A stretch of 64,000 bases of DNA from assembly GCF_014646755.1 (NCBI RefSeq), contig NZ_BMNW01000001.1, positions 638,039 to 702,038 on the forward strand. Direction: 5' to 3'. The stretch comes from Pseudomonas asuensis (GTDB lineage: Bacteria; Pseudomonadota; Gammaproteobacteria; Pseudomonadales; Pseudomonadaceae). The translations under genes and the position numbers were made by a program. Below, in pieces: positions 20,697 to 32,543 of this stretch. The notes below the pieces were generated by a model that was not told the origin of the DNA, ran no database searches, and saw only the letters and a program-made list of their open reading frames with translations. How positions within the stretch are numbered: the stretch's first letter is position 1; each line of letters starts with the position of its first letter.

Positions 20697-22016
20697 GTGA
20701 GTAAGTCTGCTTTACCTGCTCGTCACGAGCATGCCAAACCTGAAGAGGAGCCTGCGCCTATACAGGCAGCACGTAAGGCTGCCAACCAAGCGCTAGAGGA
20801 TGCCGACCTCTACATCGAAAAAGGCACTCGTCAATTTATTCATACTGCCCTTGCGCTCTTCTGTGGCGGTTTCGCTACCTTTGCTCTGCTGTACTGTGTA
20901 CAACCAATGATGCCTATTTTCTCTGAGGCCTTTGGTATTACGGCAGCTAAAAGCAGCCTTGTACTTTCCGTATCGACGGGACTAATGGCGATAGGACTGC
21001 TTATTACAGGCCCTATTTCAGATGCTGTTGGACGCAAACCGGTCATGGTGGTCTCGCTATTTGCAGCGGCCATCTTTACGCTGCTTAGCGCCATCATGCC
21101 CACTTGGGAGGGTGTTCTCGTCACCCGTGCGCTGGTTGGTCTTTCGCTCTCAGGCCTGGCGGCCGTGGCCATGACCTATCTGTCTGAGGAGATCCACCCT
21201 CAGCATATTGGCCTGTCCATGGGGCTGTACATCAGTGGCAATGCGCTCGGCGGGATGAGCGGTCGTGTCATAAGTGGCGTCTTGGTGGACTTCGTGTCTT
21301 GGCGGGTTGCCTTGGCTAGCCTGGGTGGGTTGGCATTAGTCGCCGCCATCATCTTCTGGCGTCGCCTGCCAGAATCTCGCCATTTCCATCCAACACCCTT
21401 AAGGCCTCGCACGCTGGTCAATGGGTTTACCCAGCACTTTCGTGATGCTGGTTTGCCCTGGCTCTTTCTCGAAGGCTTTTTATTGATGGGCGCCTTCGTC
21501 ACGCTGTTCAACTATATTGGTTATCGTCTCCTAGGGGAGCCATACCACCTTAGCCAAGCAGTTGTGGGGGTATTGTCAGTCGTGTACCTGTCTGGAATTT
21601 ACAGCTCGGCCCAAGTGGGTTCTCTCGCGGACAAGCTAGGTCGCCGCCGCGTATTCTGGGCCGTAATTTTACTGATGCTGGGTGGAGTGGTACTGACCCT
21701 GTTTACGCCATTGCCCTTGGTTCTGGTAGGAATGCTGCTATTCACATTTGGCTTTTTTGGGGCTCACTCGGTAGCCAGCAGCTGGATTGGCCGTCGTGCA
21801 CGGCAGGCAAAAGGGCAAGCCTCTTCTCTTTACCTGTTCTGCTATTACGTAGGTTCAAGTATCGCAGGGACCTTAGGCGGTGTGTTTTGGCATGAAGCAG
21901 GATGGAACGGAGTAGGATTATTTATTGCTACGCTCTTGGTCGGTGCGCTAGCGGTTGCGCTACACCTGGCTCGTCTGCCTGCCCTGCCCTTAAATGTTAA
22001 AGCCGCTGCTCGATGA
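20697..22016 (+). CDS. MFS transporter (YnfM-like drug/metabolite exporter)
   Basis: Inner-membrane major facilitator of 439 aa with about 12 helices after a roughly 50-residue hydrophilic N-terminus. The loop 2-3 signature appears as GPISDAVGRKP and its repeat as GSLADKLGRRR. FIHTALALFCGGFATFALLYCVQPMMP and the overall sequence resemble the YnfM branch, often annotated as arabinose-efflux-like permeases. Substrate unknown. The frame is open to 20643, but the GTG at 20697 has TGAGG 5 nt upstream and is the better start. It is divergent from the LysR gene, its likely regulator. Confidence 0.87.
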   Translation: MSKSALPARHEHAKPEEEPAPIQAARKAANQALEDADLYIEKGTRQFIHTALALFCGGFATFALLYCVQPMMPIFSEAFGITAAKSSLVLSVSTGLMAIGLLITGPISDAVGRKPVMVVSLFAAAIFTLLSAIMPTWEGVLVTRALVGLSLSGLAAVAMTYLSEEIHPQHIGLSMGLYISGNALGGMSGRVISGVLVDFVSWRVALASLGGLALVAAIIFWRRLPESRHFHPTPLRPRTLVNGFTQHFRDAGLPWLFLEGFLLMGAFVTLFNYIGYRLLGEPYHLSQAVVGVLSVVYLSGIYSSAQVGSLADKLGRRRVFWAVILLMLGGVVLTLFTPLPLVLVGMLLFTFGFFGAHSVASSWIGRRARQAKGQASSLYLFCYYVGSSIAGTLGGVFWHEAGWNGVGLFIATLLVGALAVALHLARLPALPLNVKAAAR

Positions 22017-22024
22017 GCGGCTTT
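21999..22024 (+). terminator. Hairpin overlapping the end of the MFS gene
   Basis: AAAGCCGCT (21999-22007) and AGCGGCTTT (22016-22024) pair perfectly over 9 bp around an 8-nt loop that contains the stop codon region. The downstream ACGTTTCT is only weakly T-rich, so it is a probable but not strong terminator. Confidence 0.55.
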
Positions 22025-22052
22025 ACGTTTCTATTCGCAAGCTTTAGAGCAA

Positions 22053-22101
22053 CGTGTCGCCGAGATAAGTTTGCATGGGAGGGCTTATCGTCGGCGACAC
22101 G
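22053..22101. repeat. Long stem-loop upstream of the 78-aa gene
   Basis: CGTGTCGCCGA (22053-22063) pairs with TCGGCGACACG (22091-22101), and inside it GATAAG pairs with CTTATC, giving about 17 bp interrupted by one bulged base, around a roughly 14-nt loop. It sits 24 nt before the ATG at 22125. No T-run follows. It may be an untranslated-leader structure, an RNA-processing site or a dispersed repeat. Confidence 0.5.
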
Positions 22102-22124
22102 CCTATCATTAAGGCAGACAAACA

Positions 22125-22361
22125 ATGTCCACTTATGCATTCAACATACATTACATTTACAAAGCCGCTGCCAAAGCTATTACGATCACGAGCAACGATG
22201 ATGAAATGCCTGTGTATCAGGCGGCTTTGCGGTTAATTGAATTGCATCAGGCGGGTGCTGAAAATAGTCTTGCCATGCCGTCCGCTGATGCAAGCCCAGA
22301 AGAAATCATGCAGCTTGCAGAGTCTCATGGTATCCACGATATACACGTGACACGCCGTTAG
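22125..22361 (+). CDS. Small protein of unknown function (78 aa)
   Basis: I do not recognise the family. The predicted protein is soluble, slightly acidic, and has no signal peptide or membrane segment. The first 25 residues (MSTYAFNIHYIYKAAAKAIT) could form a beta strand and helix, and the C-terminal half has two helices (PEEIMQLAESHGIHDIHVTRR). A weak AAGG lies upstream of the ATG. It stands alone between the MFS gene and the convergent hemE, with a long stem-loop before it and an inverted repeat over its stop codon. The compact, bounded position and ordinary amino-acid use favour a real gene, but this is not proven. Confidence 0.6.
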   Translation: MSTYAFNIHYIYKAAAKAITITSNDDEMPVYQAALRLIELHQAGAENSLAMPSADASPEEIMQLAESHGIHDIHVTRR

Positions 22362-22392
22362 GCCGGGCAAGCCGAAGATGGCACCCGGCCTA
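22359..22392. terminator. Inverted repeat between the convergent 78-aa gene and hemE
   Basis: TAGGCCGGG (22359-22367) and CCCGGCCTA (22384-22392) form a perfect 9-bp GC-rich stem that begins on the stop codon. It lies 10 nt past the hemE stop, so it may end transcription from both sides; a T-run is missing on both strands. Confidence 0.45.
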
Positions 22393-22401
22393 CAAATGGT
22401 C

Positions 22402-23469
22402 TTAGTTGGCGTGATAAACCGCGGAGAGCTCGTGGACAGCCTCAATGAAAGCTCCGGCATGTGCCGGATCTACTTCTGGCGTAATGCCATGACCCAAATT
22501 GAAGACATGCCCTGAGCCTTTACCATAGCGGGCAAGAATGCGCGCCACTTCCGAACGAATCGCCTCAGGCTTGGCGTAAAGTACTGCCGGGTCCATGTTT
22601 CCTTGCAGCGCCACTTTATCGCCTACACGGCTGCGGGCGTCACCAATATCACATGTCCAGTCCAGTCCTAATGCATCAGCACCAGAGGCTGCCATGCTTT
22701 CCAGCCAGAGACCGCCGTTCTTGGTAAACAGGATGACAGGAACCTTTCGCCCTTCACGCTCACGAATCAGACCGTCAACAATCTTGCGCATGTATGCAAG
22801 AGAAAACTCCTGATAGGCGGCCGAAGACAAATTGCCTCCCCATGTATCAAAGATTTGTACGGCCTGAGCGCCAGCCTGGATCTGGCCATTCAAGTACGTT
22901 GTTACTGAACGGGCCAGCTTATCGAGCAGATTGTGCATGGCCTGCGGATTGTCATACAGCATCGCCTTGCTGCGACGAAAGTCCTTGGAAGAGCCTCCCT
23001 CAACCATGTAAGTCGCCAACGTCCATGGGCTTCCCGAGAAGCCAATCAAGGGCACCCGACCATTAAGCTCGCGGCGAATGGTGCGGACCGCATTCATGAC
23101 ATAGCCCAGGTCTGCCTCAGGATCAGGTATCTGCAACGCATCAACATCAGCGGCGGACTCGATACGCTTCTTGAAACGAGGACCTTCTCCTGTTTCAAAA
23201 TAGAGGCCTAACCCCATCGCGTCCGGAATGGTCAGGATATCTGAAAACAGGATGGCGGCGTCCAGTGGATAACGCTCAAGTGGCTGCAGTGTCACTTCGC
23301 AGGCCAGCTCAGGGTTCATGCACAGGCTCATGAAGTCACCGGCGCGGCCACGTGTAGCTCGATATTCCGGAAGGTAACGACCGGCCTGCCGCATCATCCA
23401 GACGGGCGTCACATCGACGGGTTGCTTAAGCAAGGCACGGAGGAAACGGTCGTTCTTCAAAGCAGTCAT
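22402..23469 (-). CDS. hemE: Uroporphyrinogen decarboxylase
   Basis: HemE removes four acetate carboxyls from uroporphyrinogen III to give coproporphyrinogen III in haem synthesis; it is cofactor-free and cytosolic. The 355-aa protein has the N-terminal signature [15 protein letters not shown] (R27 and R31 bind substrate carboxylates), the catalytic aspartate D77 in [14 protein letters not shown], and [18 protein letters not shown]. The frame continues to 23526, but that extension runs into the gltD terminator; [14 protein letters not shown] at 23469 is the normal start. gltD is upstream on the same strand, separated by the terminator at 23518-23545, so hemE needs its own promoter or read-through. 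Confidence 0.97.
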   Translation of the reverse strand: MTALKNDRFLRALLKQPVDVTPVWMMRQAGRYLPEYRATRGRAGDFMSLCMNPELACEVTLQPLERYPLDAAILFSDILTIPDAMGLGLYFETGEGPRFKKRIESAADVDALQIPDPEADLGYVMNAVRTIRRELNGRVPLIGFSGSPWTLATYMVEGGSSKDFRRSKAMLYDNPQAMHNLLDKLARSVTTYLNGQIQAGAQAVQIFDTWGGNLSSAAYQEFSLAYMRKIVDGLIREREGRKVPVILFTKNGGLWLESMAASGADALGLDWTCDIGDARSRVGDKVALQGNMDPAVLYAKPEAIRSEVARILARYGKGSGHVFNLGHGITPEVDPAHAGAFIEAVHELSAVYHAN

Positions 23470-23517
23470 GGAAAATATCCGTCTAGAAAGTACTGTCATT
23501 TTCTCAGACACAAAAAT

Positions 23518-23545
23518 AAAAGGCACGGATCTCTCCGTGCCTTTT
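23518..23545 (-). terminator. Rho-independent terminator of gltBD
   Basis: On the minus strand AAAAGGCACGGA, loop GAGA, TCCGTGCCTTTT, followed by ATTTTTGT. The 12-bp stem is perfect. It lies 60 nt past the gltD stop and 49 nt before hemE. Confidence 0.92.
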
Positions 23546-23604
23546 ATCTATCGAGCCCTTAACCGCTTTGCCCTTGAACCAGAAAGCGGCTTGTGGCTGG
23601 AAGC

Positions 23605-25026
<1,422 letters not shown>

Positions 25027-25081
25027 CTAAACCTCATCACGGCAGCGCTCATGTGTCGCTGCTGCAGGAAAACTCACGGTC

Positions 25082-25118
25082 GCAACCAGCGCCTGATGTT
25101 CAGTCAGACGCTGGTCGC
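25082..25118 (-). other. Intercistronic hairpin between gltB and gltD
   Basis: On the minus strand GCGACCAGCGTCTGA, loop CTGAACA, TCAGGCGCTGGTTGC pairs over 15 bp, two of them G-U. It begins 9 nt after the gltB stop. There is no T-run directly after it, so it suits mRNA stabilisation or partial attenuation that sets the GltB:GltD ratio rather than full termination. Confidence 0.55.
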
Positions 25119-25126
25119 CTATAGCA

Positions 25127-28100
25127 TTACTGCGGATTTGCCCGAGTGCTCGATAGCAGCGAGGCCAAGCTGGCTGCCTTGGGCTTCACCAACCAGAACC
25201 TGCGGAAGTAGTCATCCAGGTTTTCGAGCAGATAGTGTCCCCACTCACTGCCCGTCTCCTCGACGAACTCAGCCAGTACACGACTCAGGTGGCTACGATA
25301 AGCCTCCATCGCCTCACTGCTGATACGCTGAATTTCTACAAGCTCATGGTTTACGCGGTCGACGAAGCTGTTATCCATATCCAGAACATAGGCGAAGCCG
25401 CCTGTCATACCGGAACCGAAGTTATAGCCCGTCTTGCCCAGAACACAGATGAAACCACCGGTCATGTACTCACAGCAGTGATCGCCGGTGCCCTCGACTA
25501 CCGCATGGGCACCCGAGTTGCGAACACCAAAACGCTCGCCTGCCGTCCCTGCAGCAAACAGTTTGCCGCCTGTGGCACCGTAGAGGCAGGTATTACCGAT
25601 GATGGCCGATTCCTGGCTCTTGAATGCACTACCTTTCGGAGGCGTGATGACCAGCTTACCGCCTGTCATGCCCTTGCCCACGTAGTCGTTGGCATCACCT
25701 TCCAGATAGAGATTTAAGCCCCCGGCATTCCATACACCAAAACTCTGCCCCGCCGTTCCTGTAAAGCGGAACGTAATAGGTGCCGACGTCATACCCTGGT
25801 TGCCATGCTGACGAGCAATTTCACCGGATATACGTGCACCAATAGACCGGTCGCAGTTACTTACCTTGAGACTGAACTCGCCACCGCTCTTCGTCTCGAT
25901 AGCCGACTGGGCCATACGGACCATCTCCTCTGCGAGAAGACCTTGGTCAAAAGGCGGGTTTCTATCTACAAGGCAGTGCTGTGGCTTGTCTGCAGGAATA
26001 TGGTCGCTGCCCAAAAGGGGCGTCAGGTCCAGATTGTTCTGCTTGGAAGTTTCACCCGGCAGGATTTCCAACAGATCAGTACGGCCGATCAGCTCACCCA
26101 GACTTCTTACACCCAAACGTGCCAGCCACTCACGCGTTTCTTCCGCCACAAAGGTGAAGAAGTTGGTAACCATCTCAACGGTACCGATGAAATGGTTCTT
26201 ACGCAGCTTGTCGTTCTGGGTTGCTACGCCGGTAGCACAGTTATTCAGATGACAGATACGCAGGTACTTGCAGCCTAACGCGATCATCGGCGCGGTACCA
26301 AAGCCAAAGCTCTCTGCGCCCAGGATCGCTGCCTTGATAACATCGAGACCGGTTTTAAGACCACCGTCTGTCTGTACACGTACCTTTCCACGCAGATCGT
26401 TGCCGCGCAACGTCTGATGCGCCTCGGCCAGGCCTAACTCCCAAGGACTGCCCGCATACTTGATGGACGTTACCGGGGATGCGCCCGTTCCGCCATCGTA
26501 GCCGGAAATGGTAATCAGATCGGCATACGCCTTGGCGACACCGGCGGCTACCGTACCGACGCCGGGCTCCGACACCAGTTTTACCGATACAAGAGCTTTC
26601 GGATTGACCTGCTTGAGGTCAAAGATTAGCTGAGCCAAATCTTCGATTGAGTAGATATCATGATGCGGTGGCGGCGAAATCAGGGTTACACCGGGTACGG
26701 CATAACGTAGCTGGGCAATCAGGCCATTTACCTTGCCACCCGGCAACTGGCCGCCTTCGCCCGGCTTGGCACCCTGGGCCACCTTGATTTGCAGGACTTC
26801 AGCATTAACCAGATATTCTGGCGTAACGCCGAAACGACCCGTTGCGACCTGCTTGATTTTGGAGCTTTTCAGCGTGCCGTAACGTGCTGGGTCTTCACCA
26901 CCCTCACCTGAGTTGGAGCGACCACCCAGGCGGTTCATTGCCTCAGCCAATGCTTCGTGAGCCTCGGGGGACAACGCACCAAGGGAAATGCCAGCCGCGT
27001 CGAACCGCTTGAAAATACTTTCCAGTGGCTCGACTTCCTCAAGCGCCAACGGTGTATCACTGACCTTGACCTTAAGCAGATCACGAATCATTGCTACAGG
27101 ACGCTGATCAACCAAAGCCGAGTATTCACGAAAACGTGCGTAATCGCCTTGTTGAACGGCCGCCTGAAGCAGATTCACGACATCAGGATTATAGGCGTGA
27201 TATTCACCACCATAGACATACTTCAGCAGTCCACCCTGCTGGATCGGCTTGCGATTGCTCCAGGCTTCATTTGCCAGAAGCTTTTGCTCAACCTCGATGT
27301 CGGCAAAGCGAGCGCCCTGTATCCGGCTGGTTACGCCAGGGAAGCATAGGTCGGTCACTTCACTGGACAGACCAACCGCTTCAAACAACTGAGCGCCACG
27401 GTAGGAAGCCACAGTGGAAATACCCATCTTGGACAGGATTTTCAATAGCCCTTTCGTGATCCCTTTCCGGTAGTACTTGAAGACCTCGTAGAGATCGCCC
27501 AGGACTTCACCCGTACGAATCAGATCACCCAGCACTTCATAAGCCAGGAAGGGATAGACAGCAGTCGCGCCAAAACCGATTAACACCGCAAAGTGGTGAG
27601 GGTCACGTGCAGTTGCCGTTTCGACGAGGATATTACAATCCGTGCGCAAGCCAGTGTGTACTAGGCGATGATGGACAGCCCCCACTGCCAGGGAAGCATG
27701 CACAGGTAGCTTACCGGCCTCAATCGCACGGTCTGAGAGAACAATCAGGACTTTTCCTGAGCGAACGGCCTCTTCAGCCTGATCGGCAATGTTACGTACA
27801 GCCGCTTCCAAACCAATGGCTTCGTCATAGTTGAGATCAATGACGAAACGATCGAACCCGGGACGCTCCAGTGTCATCAAGGTCCGCCACTTGGCTGGCG
27901 AGATGACTGGCGAACTCAGGATCGCACGATTGGCATGCTCAGCCGTTTCCTCGAATACATTACGCTCGGCACCAAGGCACGTCTCAAGCGACATGACAAT
28001 TGCTTCACGCAGCGGGTCGATTGGTGGATTGGTAACCTGTGCGAACTGCTGACGAAAGTAGTCATAGTTCGAACGGATACGCTTGGACAACACGGCCATC

Positions 28101-29575
28101 GGCGTATCGTCACCCATGGAGCCAACCGCTTCCTGTCCTTGCTCCGCCAATGGGCGAAGCACCTGATCACGCTCTTCGAACGTGACCTGGAACATTTTCA
28201 TGTACTGACGCAGACGATCCGCATCGTAAAATGGCGAACCGTGGTCCTTGTCATCCAACGTAGCCTGGATGCGCAAGGCATTCTTTCGTAGCCACTGCTT
28301 ATAGGGATGGCGCGACTTCAGACGATTATCAATATCGCTCGCCTCAAGCACCTGTCCGGTTTCAGTGTCTACTGCCAGGATCTGACCCGGACCAACGCGC
28401 CCTTTGGCAATTACATCACTAGGCTCGTAATTCCAGACCCCTACTTCAGAAGCAAGGGTGATATAGCCATTTGTGGTCGTAACCCAACGAGCGGGGCGCA
28501 GGCCGTTACGGTCGAGCAAACAAACGGCATAACGGCCATCTGTCAGCACAACACCTGCCGGACCATCCCATGGCTCCATGTGCATGGAGTTGAACTCATA
28601 GAACGCCCGCAACTCGGTGTCCATTGTCTCCACGTTCTGCCAAGCTGGCGGAATGATCATTCGCACCGCGCGGAACAAGTCCATCCCACCAGTTACCAGC
28701 AACTCAAGCATATTGTCCATGCTTGAAGAGTCAGACCCTACGGTATTGACCAAGTCGCCCAGGTGTTCCAGATCTGGCAGTAACTCGTTAACGAACTTGG
28801 TACGTCGCGCCCGAGCCCAGTTACGGTTTCCTGTAATGGTGTTGATTTCACCATTGTGCGCCAAATAGCGGAATGGCTGAGCCAATGGCCACTTGGGCAG
28901 TGTATTGGTTGAAAAACGCTGGTGGAAAACGCAAATGGCAGTTGCCAGACGTTCATCACCGAGATCAGGGTAAAATGCGGCCAGGTCCGCCGGCATCATC
29001 AAGCCTTTGTAGATGATGACCTTACTGGACAAACTACAGACATAGTGCTCCGCATCATTCTTGTTCAGTACCGAAGAACGACGACGGGAAGTAAATAACT
29101 TTACGGCAAACTGCTGATCATCCAGACCTTCGCCGCTGATGAATACCTGCTCGATCTTAGGAAGGCGCTCTAATGCCAAAGGCCCTAAGACGGAAGTATC
29201 CACGGGAACCTTGCGCCACCCAACCACGGTAAGGCCAGCAGCAGCAAATTCAGAATTCATGTGGTTTCTGGCCACATCGGCTTTCTGGTCGTCCTGGTTT
29301 AGGAAAACCATGCCAACGGCATACTGAGCGGGTAGCTCAACGCCGAATGTTTCTAAAGCGACAGCACGAAGAAACGCGTCGGGCTTTTGTATCAACAGAC
29401 CACAACCGTCTCCGGTTTTACCGTCTGCATTGATACCGCCGCGATGCGTCATGCAGGTCAGGGCCTCAATGGCCGTTTGCAGCAAATGGTGACTCGCCTG
29501 GCCCTGCATGTGGGCAATCAGGCCGAAGCCGCAGTTATCCTTGAACGTTTCAGGATTGTACAGGCCTGCTTTCAT
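25127..29575 (-). CDS. gltB: Glutamate synthase [NADPH] large (alpha) subunit
   Basis: The alpha subunit hydrolyses glutamine at an N-terminal Ntn amidotransferase site, tunnels ammonia and forms glutamate on FMN. The protein is 1482 aa, full length. The catalytic cysteine is C15 in [13 protein letters not shown], to be exposed by removing a 14-residue leader. The amidotransferase runs to about 400, the FMN synthase domain spans about 800-1170 ([20 protein letters not shown]), the 3Fe-4S cysteines are in [12 protein letters not shown], and the C-terminal GXGXG beta-helix ends the protein. [11 protein letters not shown] at 29575 is the family start; the TTG at 29593 is a less likely extension. 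A sigma70-like promoter lies about 95 nt upstream. Confidence 0.97.
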   Translation of the reverse strand: MKAGLYNPETFKDNCGFGLIAHMQGQASHHLLQTAIEALTCMTHRGGINADGKTGDGCGLLIQKPDAFLRAVALETFGVELPAQYAVGMVFLNQDDQKADVARNHMNSEFAAAGLTVVGWRKVPVDTSVLGPLALERLPKIEQVFISGEGLDDQQFAVKLFTSRRRSSVLNKNDAEHYVCSLSSKVIIYKGLMMPADLAAFYPDLGDERLATAICVFHQRFSTNTLPKWPLAQPFRYLAHNGEINTITGNRNWARARRTKFVNELLPDLEHLGDLVNTVGSDSSSMDNMLELLVTGGMDLFRAVRMIIPPAWQNVETMDTELRAFYEFNSMHMEPWDGPAGVVLTDGRYAVCLLDRNGLRPARWVTTTNGYITLASEVGVWNYEPSDVIAKGRVGPGQILAVDTETGQVLEASDIDNRLKSRHPYKQWLRKNALRIQATLDDKDHGSPFYDADRLRQYMKMFQVTFEERDQVLRPLAEQGQEAVGSMGDDTPMAVLSKRIRSNYDYFRQQFAQVTNPPIDPLREAIVMSLETCLGAERNVFEETAEHANRAILSSPVISPAKWRTLMTLERPGFDRFVIDLNYDEAIGLEAAVRNIADQAEEAVRSGKVLIVLSDRAIEAGKLPVHASLAVGAVHHRLVHTGLRTDCNILVETATARDPHHFAVLIGFGATAVYPFLAYEVLGDLIRTGEVLGDLYEVFKYYRKGITKGLLKILSKMGISTVASYRGAQLFEAVGLSSEVTDLCFPGVTSRIQGARFADIEVEQKLLANEAWSNRKPIQQGGLLKYVYGGEYHAYNPDVVNLLQAAVQQGDYARFREYSALVDQRPVAMIRDLLKVKVSDTPLALEEVEPLESIFKRFDAAGISLGALSPEAHEALAEAMNRLGGRSNSGEGGEDPARYGTLKSSKIKQVATGRFGVTPEYLVNAEVLQIKVAQGAKPGEGGQLPGGKVNGLIAQLRYAVPGVTLISPPPHHDIYSIEDLAQLIFDLKQVNPKALVSVKLVSEPGVGTVAAGVAKAYADLITISGYDGGTGASPVTSIKYAGSPWELGLAEAHQTLRGNDLRGKVRVQTDGGLKTGLDVIKAAILGAESFGFGTAPMIALGCKYLRICHLNNCATGVATQNDKLRKNHFIGTVEMVTNFFTFVAEETREWLARLGVRSLGELIGRTDLLEILPGETSKQNNLDLTPLLGSDHIPADKPQHCLVDRNPPFDQGLLAEEMVRMAQSAIETKSGGEFSLKVSNCDRSIGARISGEIARQHGNQGMTSAPITFRFTGTAGQSFGVWNAGGLNLYLEGDANDYVGKGMTGGKLVITPPKGSAFKSQESAIIGNTCLYGATGGKLFAAGTAGERFGVRNSGAHAVVEGTGDHCCEYMTGGFICVLGKTGYNFGSGMTGGFAYVLDMDNSFVDRVNHELVEIQRISSEAMEAYRSHLSRVLAEFVEETGSEWGHYLLENLDDYFRRFWLVKPKAASLASLLSSTRANPQ

Positions 29576-29666
29576 GGGAACTCTCACCGGCAATCTATTC
29601 TTGTCAATCCATTTGTCACTGCCAGGCGCTTGAGCACGCCACTTTTACGGCAGGCAAAGGGATGAC

Positions 29667-29695
29667 ATCGTACACCGGATTTCACAATAAGACAA
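29667..29695 (-). promoter_or_regulatory. Predicted sigma70 promoter of gltB
   Basis: Minus-strand -35 TTGTCT (29690-29695), a 17-nt spacer, -10 TACGAT (29667-29672). Upstream DNA (29690-29755) is AT-rich with repeated AAATTTTG motifs that could act as an UP element or bind a regulator such as Lrp. Confidence 0.5.
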
Positions 29696-29788
29696 AATTT
29701 TGGTCGCTATTATGAAATTTTGAGACCCAAAAATGAAATACGCCCATGTCGCAAAATGATATAAGCAACATGAGCGTTTTCTAGATGA

Positions 29789-31381
29789 TTACCGCGTCGA
29801 TGCGATATCTTGCTGAATACTGGCGAATGTCCGGGGCCAAGGCTTGGCTGACTGAACCTTGGCAGGCAACTGCTTCACGGCTGCCTCAGCTGCAGCACGA
29901 TTAGCGAAGCTACCATAGGTCACCACGTAAAGCGCCTTACCTTGGTACTGCTTTTTGAAATAACGATAATTGGCACTATCGCTTTGCTGCTGAATAAACG
30001 CCTGCGCACTGCTTTCAGAGCTGGTTCCCAGGATCTGAAGCGCATAGTGGGTGCCACCTTGAGTGCCGTACCAACCACTACCACCGCCACCCTGAACAAC
30101 CTTAGGTGCCTCTTGAACCGCAGGCTTTGCTGGAGCAGGTTTAGGCTCCGGCTTAACAGGCGCAGAAACAACCTGCTTGGATACCGTATGTGCAGGCTCA
30201 GTTACAGGAGCGGGCGCGGCCGCAGGAGCTAAGGGGCGAGTCGGAGCCGTTACGCTGACAGGTGCCTGAGCAGAGGGGATTTGAGGTGGGTTTGAAGAGA
30301 AATCGTCATCGCCTGATTGTATGGAGCCGCTCACACTATTGCCTTCGGCCTCCTCTTGGCCCGCCGCCTGGGCCAATGGCTCACGAATAACGGGCTGAGC
30401 CTCGCCTACCAGAGGCAAAGGTAAGGGCTGAGAGGAACCATCAAACTTGATTGCAGTACCTGGCTTAGTGTCGCCCTGGGACTGCTCTGCATCATTAGAG
30501 GCTATCTTGGAAGATGAATCATTACCCTTCATGAGTAATGCCGCCAAAACACCTACAGCAATGACAGCCACAACAATTAGGTGTTTACGCGGCAAATTAG
30601 CCAGTAACTGTTGACCGCCTTTAAATTTACTGCCGCCGCCACGTTGACTCAGCATCCCGCTGATCAAGATATCCCGTGCAGCTTCGTTAATTTCTCCAGG
30701 CCATCCACCGGACGACTGATGAATGGCTTCGATCTGTTCTGGTGTAAAGATATCGATCCCTTGACCTGCACCTTCCAGGCGCTGCGCCAGATAGCCTTGA
30801 GTTTCTTCTTCGGTATAAGGCAAGAGCTCAATCGCATGATAGCGCTCTTCGCCTTGCGCAAGGCTTTCCAGCTTGCCTGTCAGTTCGGTATCGCCAAACA
30901 AGAAGACGTGGGGACGATTCTTCTCATCCCCCTCAGCCAGCGCCAACAGCGTTTCCAGCGCATCATCATCAAGCTCATGAGCATCATCGACCAGGAAGTA
31001 AACCTCCTGCCCGGTCAATGTCACCTGCCCCACCTGAGACAATACTGCCTCAATACTTGCCTGAGGCGTACCCAACCCCTGGCTTAACTTGCGCAGCAGT
31101 GTGTTCTTGTCCTGCACTTCGCGTGCTGACACAACAACGTTATGGACAGCATCCTTTTTGGTGCTGGCGACAAGCGCTTGTCTTAGCAAGGTTTTCCCGC
31201 TTCCAGCAGGCCCTGTTACCGCCAGCAGGAGATGGCTATAGCGAGCAAGATGATGCAACTGCCCGAGTACCGTTTTGCGCTGGGCAGGGTAGAACTTGAA
31301 TCCTGGCACCCGCGGCGCAAAAGGATCGTGGCTAAATTCGTAATGGCCGAGGAAGGCCTCGTCGGCATGCAGACTGGACAT
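29789..31381 (-). CDS. AAA+ ATPase with a C-terminal SPOR domain (DamX-like)
   Basis: The 530-aa protein joins an ExeA-type AAA+ ATPase (about 1-250; Walker A GPAGSGKT at 57-64, Walker B YFLVDDAHEL) to a single membrane segment (about 266-285, LIVVAVIAVGVLAALLMKG). A Pro/Ala-rich periplasmic linker follows, then a SPOR domain (about 440-520, GTHYALQILGTSSESSAQAF), which binds denuded glycan at septa. Cytosolic ATPase plus periplasmic SPOR suggests a role at the division site or in passing envelope complexes through the wall. In Pseudomonas it sits after aroB, as E. coli damX does, but E. coli DamX lacks a working AAA+ domain. It follows aroB by 10 nt in the pil-aro transcription unit. Confidence 0.85.
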   Translation of the reverse strand: MSSLHADEAFLGHYEFSHDPFAPRVPGFKFYPAQRKTVLGQLHHLARYSHLLLAVTGPAGSGKTLLRQALVASTKKDAVHNVVVSAREVQDKNTLLRKLSQGLGTPQASIEAVLSQVGQVTLTGQEVYFLVDDAHELDDDALETLLALAEGDEKNRPHVFLFGDTELTGKLESLAQGEERYHAIELLPYTEEETQGYLAQRLEGAGQGIDIFTPEQIEAIHQSSGGWPGEINEAARDILISGMLSQRGGGSKFKGGQQLLANLPRKHLIVVAVIAVGVLAALLMKGNDSSSKIASNDAEQSQGDTKPGTAIKFDGSSQPLPLPLVGEAQPVIREPLAQAAGQEEAEGNSVSGSIQSGDDDFSSNPPQIPSAQAPVSVTAPTRPLAPAAAPAPVTEPAHTVSKQVVSAPVKPEPKPAPAKPAVQEAPKVVQGGGGSGWYGTQGGTHYALQILGTSSESSAQAFIQQQSDSANYRYFKKQYQGKALYVVTYGSFANRAAAEAAVKQLPAKVQSAKPWPRTFASIQQDIASTR

Positions 31382-31391
31382 AAGACTTCTT

Positions 31392-32495
31392 TCAATCTCC
31401 GAGCTGTTCCGCTAATGCCTGATAATCAGCACTTAGCGTCTGCTTGAGGGTGTCATAAGGAAAATCACTGGTTACCACGGCCTCGCCCAGGCGCTTAAGC
31501 AGCACAAGGCGTAACTGGCCATCCAGAACCTTTTTATCAACCGCCATGTATTTCATGAAATCGTCAGGCGACATGCTAACAGGAGGAACAACAGGAAGCC
31601 CTGCACGCTTAAGCAAACGTAGCGCCCTGGCCTGATCATCGCGGCTTAACCAGCCCAGGCGACAAGACATTTCCAATGCCATTGCCGTACCGGCAGCAAC
31701 AGCCTCACCATGCAGCCATGAACCATACCCTTGATGAGCTTCAATTGCATGTCCAAAGGTATGCCCCAGATTCAGCGTGGCCCGAACGCCAGATTCACGC
31801 TCATCGGCACCTACTACCTCGGCTTTTGCCGCACAGGACCGCTCTATAGCCTCGCTCAGCCTGGCCTGATCCAACAAGCGCAGCTGATCAATATTTTCTT
31901 CCAGCCATGACAGGAAAGGCTCATCACAGATCAATCCATACTTGATGACCTCGGCCAATCCAGCCGACAACTCGCGCTCAGGCAGCGTAACAAGACTGGA
32001 CGTATCGATTACCACCGCTTTGGGTTGATAAAACGCACCGACCATATTCTTGCCCAGTGGATGATTGATCCCGGTTTTCCCCCCTACCGAGGAGTCGACT
32101 TGCGATAACAGCGTCGTAGGAACCTGAATAAAATCGACACCCCGTTGATAACAGGCTGCGGCAAACCCTGCCATATCACCTATCACGCCCCCGCCCAGGG
32201 CAATGATGGTTGTAGCACGGTCATGCCTATCCTCAAGCAACGCGTCGAAGATTTTCTGTAAAACTTCCCATGTCTTATAGCTCTCTCCATCAGGCAGCAC
32301 TACAGCGGTTACTTCCTTACCCTGCAGTGTGGCTTTGAGCTTTTCCAGATAAAGAGGCGCTACCGTCTCGTTAGTAACGACGGCGACCTTTCGGCCTTTT
32401 ATATAGGGCAGGATGTATTCATGCTGAGACAGCACATCCTGACCTATAAAGATGGGATAACTACGCTCGCCCAAATTGACGTTTAGTGTTCGCAT
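31392..32495 (-). CDS. aroB: 3-dehydroquinate synthase
   Basis: AroB converts DAHP to 3-dehydroquinate, step two of the shikimate pathway, with NAD+ and a divalent metal. The 367-aa protein is full length. The NAD-binding segment is [20 protein letters not shown], followed by [20 protein letters not shown]. Metal ligands are in [10 protein letters not shown] (Glu), [12 protein letters not shown] (His) and [11 protein letters not shown] (His). It lies 48 nt downstream of aroK on the same strand and 10 nt upstream of the AAA+/SPOR gene. Confidence 0.97.
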   Translation of the reverse strand: MRTLNVNLGERSYPIFIGQDVLSQHEYILPYIKGRKVAVVTNETVAPLYLEKLKATLQGKEVTAVVLPDGESYKTWEVLQKIFDALLEDRHDRATTIIALGGGVIGDMAGFAAACYQRGVDFIQVPTTLLSQVDSSVGGKTGINHPLGKNMVGAFYQPKAVVIDTSSLVTLPERELSAGLAEVIKYGLICDEPFLSWLEENIDQLRLLDQARLSEAIERSCAAKAEVVGADERESGVRATLNLGHTFGHAIEAHQGYGSWLHGEAVAAGTAMALEMSCRLGWLSRDDQARALRLLKRAGLPVVPPVSMSPDDFMKYMAVDKKVLDGQLRLVLLKRLGEAVVTSDFPYDTLKQTLSADYQALAEQLGD

Positions 32496-32543
32496 AAATC
32501 CCCCAATGAAAGGACGCTAGAATAACGCAGAACGCCAGCGCCT

